A DNA stretch of 64,000 bases from the NCBI GenBank assembly GCA_964017045.1, contig OZ024804.1:28977445-29041444 (forward strand), given 5' to 3'. The notes beneath the pieces were generated by a model. The model was not told where the DNA came from, did not search any database, and saw only the letters and a list, made by a program, of their open reading frames with translations. This document shows, one piece after another, positions 1-11,600 of this stretch. The DNA comes from Omphiscola glabra. Its lineage: Eukaryota; Mollusca; Gastropoda; Lymnaeidae. Position numbers and translations under genes: made by a program. The first letter of the stretch is position 1; each line of letters opens with the position of its first letter.

Positions 1-671
1 GTAAGCCCGGGAAGCACTTGCAAAGGGAGAGAAGCTGATATCAGTAACTTGCCCATGCCAATGCCATGCCAAGTTCAATGACTGCTCCATTTTTTAGTTC
101 CCTTTCCTTAGCTTATCTGACCCTTCCCATCTGACCCTGCCGATCAGAACCTTCCCATCTGAACCTTCACATCTGAACTCACTCATCTTAACCTTCACAT
201 CTGAACTTGCCCATTGAAACCTACCCATCTGAAGTTTAAGTAGCACATGTCTAGACAAAAACTTGAGTAAAAAGGAGTAAGTTTACTAATTCTGAAGTGT
301 TTTGTGTGTGTGTGAGAGGCAGTACCCAACTTACTATGCATCATGTTCAAGGTATGTTGGGTCCATGACTTCTTTGATTATGTCTCTGAAATCAAGGGCA
401 GACAATTAGATTAATAAATATCACAGGTTGGAGAGAGCAAGCATTTCTATTTATAAAATACAGTACAATAAATGTGATGAACCACTGTAGGTTACATGAA
501 AGAATGATAGGAAGCAATGTAAAAATCCATTAAGTTATATGTACCTATGAAGCATTGCCATTTAGTCAGTTTTAATAGCTCTAATGATGATGTGTCATGA
601 CACTGAGCCCAGTAAAAGGACACATTAATACTAGCAGAGACGTAAACTTGATTATGTTTGCTCAATGAAGA
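1..671. other. AT-rich noncoding stretch, no gene seen
   Basis: Probably intronic or downstream sequence of TBC1D5. It holds only a degenerate run of a CTTCCCATCTGAAC-type motif at about 118-236 (about eight imperfect copies). The next TBC1D5 exon was looked for on the minus strand and not found. Confidence 0.4.
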
Positions 672-743
672 CTATCTTAACACAAGCCATTGAGGCAGTG
701 TTTAAGCCTATCTTAACACAAGCCATTGAGGCAGTGTTTAATG
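672..743. repeat. 36-bp tandem duplication
   Basis: Two identical copies that begin CTATCTTAACACAAGCCATT, at 672 and 708. Confidence 0.85.
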
Positions 744-875
744 CATGGGTTCTTGATTCAAGGAATATTGGCATGTATTTGTTTAGAGCCTCGAAAAATA
801 TATTATCAAGCATTCAATTGTAGACACGTTTTTATTAAATACAAATATCCATCACCATTTATATATCAAAAAATT

Positions 876-1060
876 GTGAACAGCATGGCACTACCAGATT
901 ATTGTATGCTATATTCATAACTGTGTCTTCTGGGAATGTGAACAGTTTAGCACTACCAGATTATTGTATGCTATATTCATAACTGTGTCTTCTGGGAATG
1001 TGAACAGTTTAGCACTACCAGATTATTGTATGCTATAGTCATAACTGTGTCTTCTGGGAT
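876..1060. repeat. 62-bp tandem repeat, three copies
   Basis: Copies start at 876, 938 and 1000 with GTGAACAG and hold CACTACCAGATTATTGTATG. Copies two and three share GTTTAG where copy one has CATGG; the third differs by TATAGTC. Confidence 0.9.
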
Positions 1061-1365
1061 TTGGTTGTACAATGTTGCAAAGTGATTGCAACATTTCAAT
1101 TATACAAACTGAGTGGAAATAATATGGCATCGTGTTAACTGTCTGGACCAGAGGTGCATAAATTATGGTTGATATTATGAGATCTCATGTGAGGATCCCA
1201 GTGGTTCTCAAATAGTACAAAACAAAAAATGATCTCAGCCTTCAGCAGTTTAGTGAATCCAGCACAGGGTACTTTTTACAATAGTTGAGAAATTATGTTG
1301 TTTAGTATGAAATTGATAACTAGAGTTCCCTTATAGTAAGCTAAAAGAAGAGGCTTAAATAATAG

Positions 1366-2585
1366 AATGTGCAGTTAACATAGGATGTGTAGTTAACATA
1401 GGATGTGTAGTTAACATAGGATGTGCAGTTAACATAGGATATGCAGTTAACATAGGATGTGCAGTTAACATAGGATGTGTAGTTAACATAGGATGTGTAG
1501 TTAACATAGGATGTGTAGTTAACATAGGATGTGCAGTTAACATAGGATGTGCAGTTAACATAGGATGTGCAGTTAACATAGGATGTGCAGTTAACATAGG
1601 ATGTGCAGTTAACATAGGATGTGCAGTTAACATAGGATGTGTAGTTAACATAGGATGTGTAGTTAACATAGGATGTGCAGTTAACATAGGATGTGTAGTT
1701 AACATAGGATGTGTAGTTTACATAGGATGTGTAGTTAACATAGGATGTGTAGTTAACATAGGATGTGTAGTTAACATAGGATGTGTAGTTAACATAGGAT
1801 GTGTAGTTAACATAGGATGTGTAGTTAACATAGGATGTGTAGTTAACATAGGATGTGTAGTTAACATAGGACGTGTAGTTAACATAGGATGTGTAGTTAA
1901 CATAGGATGTGCAGTTAACATAGGATGTGCAGTTAACATAGGATGTGCAGTTAACATAGGATGTGCAGTTAACATAGGATGTGTAGTTAACATAGGATGT
2001 GTAGTTAACATAGGATGTGCAGTTAACATAGGATGTGTAGTTAACATAGGATGTGTAGTTAACATAGGATGTGTAGTTAACATAGGATGTGCAGTTAACA
2101 TAGGATGTGTAGTTAACATAGGATGTGTAGTTAACATATGATGTGTAGTTAACATATGATGTGCAGTTAACATATGATGTGCAGTTAACATATGATATGT
2201 AGTTAACATAGGATGTGCAGTTAACATAGGATGTGCAGTTAACATATGATATGTAGTTAACATAGGATGTGCAGTTAACATATGATGTGCAGTTAACATA
2301 TGATATGTAGTTAACATAGGATGTGCAGTTAACATAGGATGTGTAGTTAACATAGGATGTGTAGTTAACATATGATGTGTAGTTAACATATGATGTGCAG
2401 TTAACATATGATGTGCAGTTAACATATGATATGTAGTTAACATAGGATGTGCAGTTAACATAGGATGTGCAGTTAACATATGATATGTAGTTAACATATG
2501 ATGTGTAGTTAACATAGGATGTGCAGTTAACATAGGATGTGTAGTTAACATAGGATGTGTAGTTAACATAGGATGTGCAGTTAAC
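1366..2585. repeat. 18-bp minisatellite, about 68 copies
   Basis: The unit is TTAACATAGGATGTGTAG with three main variable sites (C/T in GTGYAG, G/T in ATAKGA, G/A in GATRTG). There is almost no indel, so one frame of the minus strand is open throughout and would read as NYTSYV hexapeptides. Variant order shows a higher-order pattern: a ten-unit block in the 2120-2530 part occurs twice, 13 units (234 bp) apart. The unit contains the palindrome GTTAAC. It is best seen as a noncoding minisatellite, not a gene. Confidence 0.95.
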
Positions 2586-2653
2586 AAATATATGTTGAAA
2601 ATAATTTACAGCATAAAAGAGTAGAATGATGACATAGTTAAAAATGAAAAAAA

Positions 2654-2803
2654 AAATCATTAGACCAAATTGGAGTAAGCTAAAAATCATTAGACCAAAT
2701 TGGAGTAAGCTAAAAATCATTAGACCAAATTGGAGTAAACTAAAAATCATTAGACCAAATTGGAGTAAGCTAAAAATCATTAGACCAAATTGGAATAAGC
2801 TAA
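2654..2803. repeat. 30-bp tandem repeat, five copies
   Basis: The unit holds ATCATTAGACCAAATTGGAG followed by TAAGCTAAAA. The five copies differ at only a few bases. It is 68 bp from the 18-bp array. Confidence 0.93.
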
Positions 2804-5546
2804 AAATACTCAATAGGTTATTTTTTCAAAATATTTTAGAAACAAAAACTACACATAAATTGTTTTATTTTAGGAGGGTTAGAATATGTTTGCCCCAACA
2901 GCAGTAAGAAGACATTTTGTAAGAGGAAATGATACAGAAATAGACAATTTGTCATGTAGTGAGGAAGAGAGTGCATGAAATTATGCAAGAGGAAATGGAA
3001 TAGAAAAAGACCTTTCAGAAATAAGTAGAATACAGACACAGTAGATGGATTGAAGAGAACCACTTGAAACAAAAGATCTCATTTATTAGCCTCTTTTCCT
3101 ACCATACACCAATTTAACTTCAAGTTGAAAGAATAAAATCTTACATGTATTTTTTTTAAAAATTTTAAGGAACAACTTAGTCTGAAACAAAATCTTTCAA
3201 AGAAAAAAAAATGCTGCAAAAGATTATTTAAAAAAAAAAAAAAATCTACAAAAAAGCTGTATTTCTACAACAAAGAAAATTTCACCATGGAAGTAAAATT
3301 ATTCTAATCCAATAATAAAAAAAATTCTGATTAAATATTCCATTCCCATTCTACTGCTTGATTCCCTTACACCAAGCAGAAATTCTTTTAAATATAAATT
3401 GTATATATATATATTTGAATATTATTCAAAAGAAAAACAAATACAAAAGGTGAATCTTAAATTGAAAAAAGTAAAACTTATATAATTTATTAATTTCTTT
3501 TTTAATCATGCCTTATAAATTGGTCATTATCTGCCTTTGTAAAGTGAGATATTTTAAGAAAATTTGGGGAACAGAAAGAAAAAAAATTGAAATAATAAAA
3601 ATTTAGCTTGTCAATAAATGAGTATTTCCCTATCTTCAGCTGCATACATGGCTGCCATTTCCCTCAACAGATATGGTCATGGCAAGGCATGAAAATAGGA
3701 AAAGATAGAAAATAAGAGTAAGGACAGATTGAATTCCTGACCTTGCTTGCTGGGAACAGTAACTGAAAGTTTAAATGTGTACACATTTTTACAGGCGCAT
3801 CAATGGTCTACCAAAATTCAATAATACTGCTTTAACTGAAGATTTAAAGGAAGTTAAAAATACAGCTGGCCTTCAAATGGTCATATTGAAATAATACCTC
3901 ATTCAGTGAAATGTTGACATGCATAAAATAATATTTTAATACATTATACTGCTGTCAGTTTAGTTTGCTCTGTCTCTTATCAGTTAACAATAAGGAAAGA
4001 CTTAAGTAGTTTGCAAATGTTTTCAAATTTTGTAAGATCTTACGTTCAGACAAGTTACGTGAGAACAATTTCATTCAGCTATACTTATTAAACCCACACG
4101 AGAATTTAGACAATTTTCTTATGATCATCTAGTTCTTATTGTAGCATCATTGTAAGACTAATTTAAAATATTGTAACATCTTTTTACTATGTTTAAGTTC
4201 CAAAACATTGCCTATATTTTTATAACCTTCAGATAAAGATTTTTAATAATTTCTGACAGGCAAATTGTGAAAGGGCGAGAAGATAAGATCTTGGGAAGGA
4301 TAATTAAAGATGTTTTCATGTTTTTGAAAGAAAAACAAAGCACTTTGTATCATCAAATAATTGAAATGTTTCATTACCATCTTCACATTCAAAGAAAATT
4401 AGTAACGGTCCACTCATTATTATGCACATTGATACCACACTTTCAATCAAATGGGTTATTATAATTACACTGCTATCCAGAATTTATCTTTTGACAGTTT
4501 ATGGTTGACTTATATTATGACAGATATATTTTTTCATATACAAACTATATTATCCTATTTGTCAAGTGAACCTAAGTACACATGTGATATTTTTATTTGG
4601 AAAAAAACAAAAAACAACAACAAAAAACAACAACAAATAACTATCTGGACATTGTTCTTAACTGTATCCCTAATAAAATAATATTTTATAATAAGCAATT
4701 TCCTTTTAGATAAGCTTGTTAGTCCCCACTTTCAACGATGTCAAGAAAACACACCAGAACATCAGGAGATACAAAGCATAAATATAGTTGTGCACACTGG
4801 TTAGTTAACACAATAAACTTTATCTTCACCAAAATTTGTTAGTTATTTTATTACTTTTTGAGTAATTACTTTCCCAGCTTTCAAGTAAGGTCTCAAGATT
4901 TCAGTGAACAAAAGTAAAATATAAAAAAACAAACTTATAAGACTTAAACAAGTGCTAAAAAAAGTGACCATTGGTCAGAATTAATTTTTAAAATGATATT
5001 TGGCTATGATTATAAGATCCTTGTTTTATGAAAATTATCCTATTTGATATTTCTTTATAAAATGACTATACAAAAAACACAAGCACAGGTTTTGCAAAAT
5101 AATTTGTTTTGAAGATGTGTACTTTAAACTTGCTTTGTTGAATGCTGGTTATTACCAGACTGTCCACACTATCAGAAGATTTAGCCAGGGTTGGATTAAG
5201 GCCTTTTTGTGCCCGGAGCACATCCATTAACACAAAGATAATAATACATAAGCCTTTCAAGGGTCTTTGGCCTCAAAGCTCTGGGCACATCTTTCCCTAT
5301 AGATAATCAGCCATCAATTTCATATTTTAAAAAAAAATTCCATTTATGTGATAAATTCTGAAACTACACTATGGTCCTTCTAGCCCCCACTATACAAATA
5401 TCAAACACAATAACAATACCCCATACTATAAAAATATCAAATAATATAACAATATCTCTTGTAATAGCAATACCTCACTATGGCAATACCCACACTATAA
5501 AAACATCCCTCACTTAAAATGAAAGAAAACCAAAAATATAACTTAC
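2804..5546. other. AT-rich noncoding stretch
   Basis: No supported exon. At 5190-5215 there is CAGGGTTGGATTAAGGCC, which resembles the left end of the hAT miniature element at 43545 (CAGGGCAGGATTAACC). The other end was not found, so it may be a broken copy. Confidence 0.4.
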
Positions 5547-5635
5547 AGTACTGACTCTATCTCACATGCGTGTAGAAAGGCCTGGTGATCACAGTGTAGC
5601 ACAAATATCAGTGGTGCCAGAAGTTCATGCATGCC
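5547..5635 (-). CDS. TBC1D5: TBC1D5 coding exon 8
   Basis: 89 nt, phase 0 in, phase 2 out. The acceptor is ATTTCAG and the donor GTAAGT. It encodes GMHELLAPLIFVLHCDHQAF followed by LHACEIESV. This is the most conserved TBC1D5 block and immediately follows the glutamine finger supplied by either alternative exon 7. It is the last TBC1D5 exon found in the window. Confidence 0.93.
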
Positions 5636-8600
5636 CTGAAATGATGAGGATCAAACCTAAGTCAGCTAAGTAGATAGCATCAATTTATGAAAAAAATGAA
5701 TTAATTACACAGATATGTTAATTAATAAATTGTTTAAAATTGTTTACTTGACAAAAAAATGTAACTTCTTGTAATATTAAAGTGTCTCAGACTGGAGTGA
5801 ATTAGATCTATTTTGGATTCTCTGTCCCTTAAAGATAAACTTTTTAAAAATTATGTCCCCTGAACTAAGCTTCAAACATGGTATTAAAATATGGGAGGTA
5901 TTCGTGTTATACACATTCAGTGCCTTAATATTTTATGCTTACAAAATTAATTATTAATTTATAATCAAAAGCAGAAACATGAGACATTTTATATAATAAT
6001 TAAAATTACATCTTTTAAGGTTAATTTTGAACAGGAAAATTAATAAAAGTTTTTTGATGGAGTCAATATTTTAAAGAGCGCAATCAATTTTTTATCTGAG
6101 AGCATTCGATAAATCTGTTCAGTGTTTTTCATAGCTTTTCATGTTTGTATTTTGTTTGTTATTCTCTCATCTTATTAATGGTTTAAAGGACTCTTTACTG
6201 AAATTGTAAATGAAATCAGACATAATGAAAGTAAAGCCATCACATTGATTACCTGAGCACATGTTCCAAAAGAAACCAGCCGATAAAGCATTGGGAAAGA
6301 GAGATGAATGAATAAGGCACGCAGTTGTAAACACCATTTTATAATTTAACTTTTCTAATTTCTATTTACTTTATTGACCCGATTTGTCAGCAGACCAGTA
6401 AAATATACAAATTATATCTTCAAGTTAGGGAGGTCACTACAGTGTTACATTAGAAGTGCTCAACAGTTCCAAAATTTGTTTTAAAGAGGTTAAACATTGT
6501 CATCAATTTACTTTATTTAAATATAATTTTTGTTTAAATATCCTTGTCAAGTTTTACACTTATTAAAGCACTTTGTCTTCTTTAAAAACTTATTTATAGT
6601 CGCTAAGTGCAAAATCATGTCATTAAAAAAGTACTTTACATCAACTAAATTATTTTTCTTAAACACAACACAAGAGTTGAAGCTTAAAACCAGCCAAGCA
6701 AAGTTGGGAGGTGAGGAAAAGAAGCCAATACAGAAAGCTGAGAAGAAATTTGTTTGGGGTGGGGGGGGTGGAAGATCAATTTTACTAATAGTAAAGAATC
6801 TCCATTACCAGGACATTATGAATGTGGGTCACTGAACAAATTAGAGGATTTCACATTCAAAATTTGGTGGGTCTGTGTATGTGATACAGGATTAGATAAC
6901 TAAATAAATCAAAAATGAAATTGTGGTTTCTCCTTTAAAATGTTAATGGTTTGAGCAAACTTATTGAACATTAGATAGAATACTGTTCAAGGAATGGTAT
7001 CAGTTCTTTTGATGCCCTTAAAATTATACATTTTTAATTGTAAAATTTAACAAATTTTAATTGGGGTACGCATCCTTACTACATTTAACACTCATTTAAT
7101 TTTCCTTAAATGATAATCCACTTTTACAGATAGCCGGTGATGCATATTTTTTTAACCTGGCAAATAAAATTAGCTGTCTTAAGAATTGCTCCATTCTATT
7201 CGTCCAATAAAAAGACCTTTCAAAAAAGCTAGGAACATAACACAAACTAAACATCCTTCACTTGAAGAACTATTTGAAGAAAGATGTTATTGTAAAACTA
7301 AAAACATTTTTGGATGATAAATTCCACCCTCTTTATCACAGATAATTAGGATCGGCCCGTTCAGGATGAATTCTTTCTTTCAGGGCAAGGACTGAAAGAT
7401 ATAAAAATTCTGTTGTTCCCCAATCTGTACGAATTTATCAGCGGGCTCCCCCTTGAAATCCCAATTCTTAATGAGAACTAGTAAGTCCCTGATAGGGCTA
7501 AGAGAATTTAATGAATGGCTGTTTTTTCACTAGTGAAATAATTTAATGTAGATGCCTTGCATTGAAATTTTTTTTTTATGTGCTGAAAATGTACAATGCA
7601 ATCAAAAAAACAATACCATTTGTTTGGATCAATAAAAGAATATTATCTTATCTTATATTGGACAGTCATATGCACATCTATTTTTTAACATTTATTTTAA
7701 TATAGTTAAGGCGTGGGTTTTGATATTTCTTGGAGATTTATTATAAATAATATTATCTGCCTTCTGGGCATAGCATAAAAAAAAAGTTAGTGAAAGGTTC
7801 AACTGATCTATACATAAGAACTCAAACAATTGGTTTTCACATGATAAGTCAATAGCTATATACTTTTAGTCATTTTAACAATTCCCCCCCCCCCCAAATC
7901 CCCACCCTTTCCAATGGGATTCAAAACAAATGGAAGATGTATTCTAGTAAATACATTATTTGTTTGCCTAACTTTACGTCTGTAATACTACATCACTTAC
8001 ACATTTCCTGACATATCATTTAATCTGAACCAATATTTTACTTAAATTATACAATATTGGATTGGCTTAAATGTTATAAAAGCAAATTTTATTATTGCAT
8101 ATTTTTTTAGGAAGCAAGCTAAGCTTTTTCAAATGCCAAGCTAAAGAATTGTATGCTGATTTTATTTGAAGGCAAACCAATTTATCTTCTGCAAGTTGTT
8201 ATATACAAAAATGCATAAACAACCCACAACCAAGGTCATATGAAGGACCAACCTGCTTGTACGAGTTAGTGGCACACTCACGACTATAGCAAAAGAGAAT
8301 ATCTATCATCATGTCCCCCATCTTGGTTCCTCTGAAGAACTCAACTTCGGGGAAACTTGAATACAGAATACAAAAAAACAAAAAAAATGGGGGGAAAAGC
8401 AAATAAAAGCCATCAATAAGAAAACAACAGTTTTAATAGCACTGCACAATAGCACTGCACAATAGCTCTGCACAAACAGTAGCAATAGATTCACAGCATA
8501 CTATCTGTGTGGCACCTATCTCATTGCCTTTACTTTGTTTTTTTAAATTCGTAATTTGTTCAAAACATATTTCTGTTTAAATCATAATTCATTCCCTTTT

Positions 8601-11600
8601 CAAACTGTTATCTAAAACATGGTTCAAGATAAGTTTTACACTGTACATAAAACATTAAATATGGTGTGCAATCTATGACATAAAATAGTCTAAAAGGTTT
8701 CAGAGGTAACCCATAAACAGAAATGGCATTCTTGACAAATGACTACTTCAAGAACTGCTTGTGCTAGCAACACTAAAACAACACATCTTTCATATGTTTG
8801 TCTACAGACAAGAACAAAATAAATCTTTATATGGCTTGTGAGTGTTTGATAATGGGAAATCCAAGTTAAACAAGTCCATCATATGAAACAAATATAAAAC
8901 TGCACAGTTATTTGAGGGGATGTTGTAAACATTTCAAGAAATAAGTTGAAACTGAGCAGTTATTTGAAGTTAATGTTGTAATCATTTCTAGACATATTTT
9001 AAAACTGACTAGTTTTGTGAAGGAATGTTGTATTAAAACTGTGATTTTGTGGAGAAATGTTGTAGCCATACAAGAAATATGTCTACTTAGACACTGTTCC
9101 TTGAGACAATTCCCTTTAGAAATCTAAAATATGTGAAATTTTTATCAATTGATTGACTAACATAAATGTCTCAAACAATTTTAGTATAGTTAATTACCTT
9201 TAACATGTTAGAAAATTACTTCATAATTTCTACTCAGCCCTGTTTGCCATGTTTAGAAAGCTAATGCCAGTTAAATAAAACCTTTGATTGGCTCTTCCAA
9301 TTATACATGCACATAATACTAGATTTTACATGTAGTATTTTGATAAAATATATAAATCTTAAGGAGCAGAACAAAAGATTTCTGATAGGCGGATGAGATA
9401 CCCTTACACGGCAAAGGAATTGCATGTATTTGAGATAGCAGTATTGTAAAATTCAAATAATTAGGCTTGGCTCTCACTCTTCAGAATAAAAGGATTTTTT
9501 AAAAGGTTTTTTGAATTATTTATGTAAAAACTATTATATTATACAATCAAATGAAATATACAAGAATTCAAGTTCAACAACTTCAAAAAACTTTTGCCCA
9601 GACAAATTCTGATATTCCCAAAAGGTGTACTGAGACTGGGCATATAGTTAATTTGTGCAGGTCATGAATGTAATTTCATGGTAGGTCAATACAATGGCGC
9701 AGACAACAAATAATGTAAATAAATACAACATGGTGGAATCATTAATTTTTAACAAAATTGAAAAGGCAATGGTGACTTCAAGATGTACACAAACTTAAGA
9801 ATGATGAAGTTGGAACAAGTATATTAAAATGAATGCATTTCCAATATAGCATCACATTATTAAACACCAGATACATATTATATTTTTGTTTGAATGATAA
9901 TATATGCCATTGCCAAGAATTTGTATTCTGATACTGTAATACGAGTACGAGTAATGTGCTGAAGCGGCACTGAGCACGAAGCTCTTTGGCCGACCACTCA
10001 CGAAGAGCGGCGTCCCCGACCCCGATCCGGCACTTCGTAACCGTTATAACCGAACTGAACCTAATCAGCGGTTGCGGATACTGTAATAAGAATTTACCCC
10101 CCCCCCCAAGCCTTTAAGCGATACAAAGCTGTAATCATAACTTTTTTTTATTGGAGGGGGTGGGCAGTTGATAAGGTAATTGCAAACATTTATATGAATG
10201 TGAAGCACTTGCTTCAACACTTCTGAAGTCTAGTTTCATGCTGATTCATAGGCCAGGGCTGCAGACATTTTTACAGATGGATTTCTGACTACATTTTATA
10301 ACTAGGTCATTGAGTGGGTTTCAAGATAATTCTCAGATGGCTGTGCCATTATTTTTGTAATATTGGGGACAGTGTTGGATGGCTAGCTCTGAAGGCATTC
10401 TGATCTGTGAAATCCTGTTGGAGAGTGCAGGACAGGTTACACAGTGAGAATCTTAAATGAAGGTCACAGAAAACAAGTAAAATTAAAGGATCGAAACATC
10501 TCATGCAACATTCAGAAAATGCTAAAATAGCATTCAAATAAAAGGGAGATTAATAGCTTTCACAACATAAACAAAACAAAAAAAAAGATATATATATATA
10601 TATTGAGAAGAAGAAAAAAACATTTTTGAAAAGCAATAAGAGAAAATGACCAAAAAGTTTTTATCAAAACAAAAGGTAAAAAATAATTGTAACATGATAA
10701 CTTTTAAAGGCAGCAACTTGGCTTGACGAAAGTAAACTTTGAAACACAAATTATAAAAACCACAGGTACAGAAGTACTCATACTCCACAAGTACAAACAC
10801 TCCACAAGTACACATACTCCACAAGTACACATACTCCACAAGTACACACACTCCACAAGTACACACACTCCACAAATACCCATTCTACATAATCTCATAT
10901 CAACTAAATTTATATCCCTTTCTTTAACCCTCCTCATGATAAGCTGAAACTATAAAATGGCTATAAATCTGTTATTAAAACTCACTCTAAATCTGTAATA
11001 AAATTGAACATAAATCTGTAAGATTTTCATTTGATTAAACACTATACTTGGCTCATTTAACAAAAGGGGTAAAGTTATGCTGTGAAATTTAAAATAAAAC
11101 CAAAAGAGATATAGAAAAAGGAAGTAAAAATGCACAAGCAAAGGTCAATGAATAGCTTATGTCTTTGAACTTGTTTCATGCAAAAATCTGGTCATTGTAT
11201 TACATAAGGATTAACGGGATTCATTAATCTTGTCTGGATTTTGTCTGAGTTTCAGTACAAATAATTCCTGAAAAAATATCACTGAAATATTTTGCTGTTA
11301 AAAGATTATATTCATTTTTTTCTTTTTAATTAATTAACTTCCTAAATTAAATACTGACTTGATTTCAAGTTTAAAGTAATTAAACCATTTTGTGTTATAA
11401 CAAAGTTTTAGAAGAAGTATACAGAAAGTGATTATGAAACAATGGCAAGATTTTGGCTGCAAGAAGTTGAAGAAAGGAACAAATCACTACACAGAACATA
11501 TGTGAGAAAATGGAAAGCACCTGTCGATAGGAGAGCTCAGGGGTTTCCTTGGCAAAAATGAAGAGAATGTCCACCATAAGGTTCCTCAGTTGGTTAGACT

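Noticed and set aside
1366..2585. CRISPR array
   Set aside because: Units are head-to-tail without unique spacers, and the genome is a eukaryote's.
1341..2813. Long minus-strand frame over the minisatellites as a protein gene
   Set aside because: Period-18 and period-30 repeats without stop codons give long frames by chance. There is no known domain and no splice or promoter support. Kept only as a low-interest finding.
1..5546. Next TBC1D5 exon (segment ending in EPWF)
   Set aside because: I searched the minus strand by eye for the conserved Tyr-Leu-Glu-His-Asp and Glu-Pro-Trp-Phe codes and found none; it is probably beyond position 1.
9942..10076. tRNA gene
   Set aside because: Stem-rich and GC-rich, but no cloverleaf, A box or B box of the right spacing; it matches a LINE 3' region instead.
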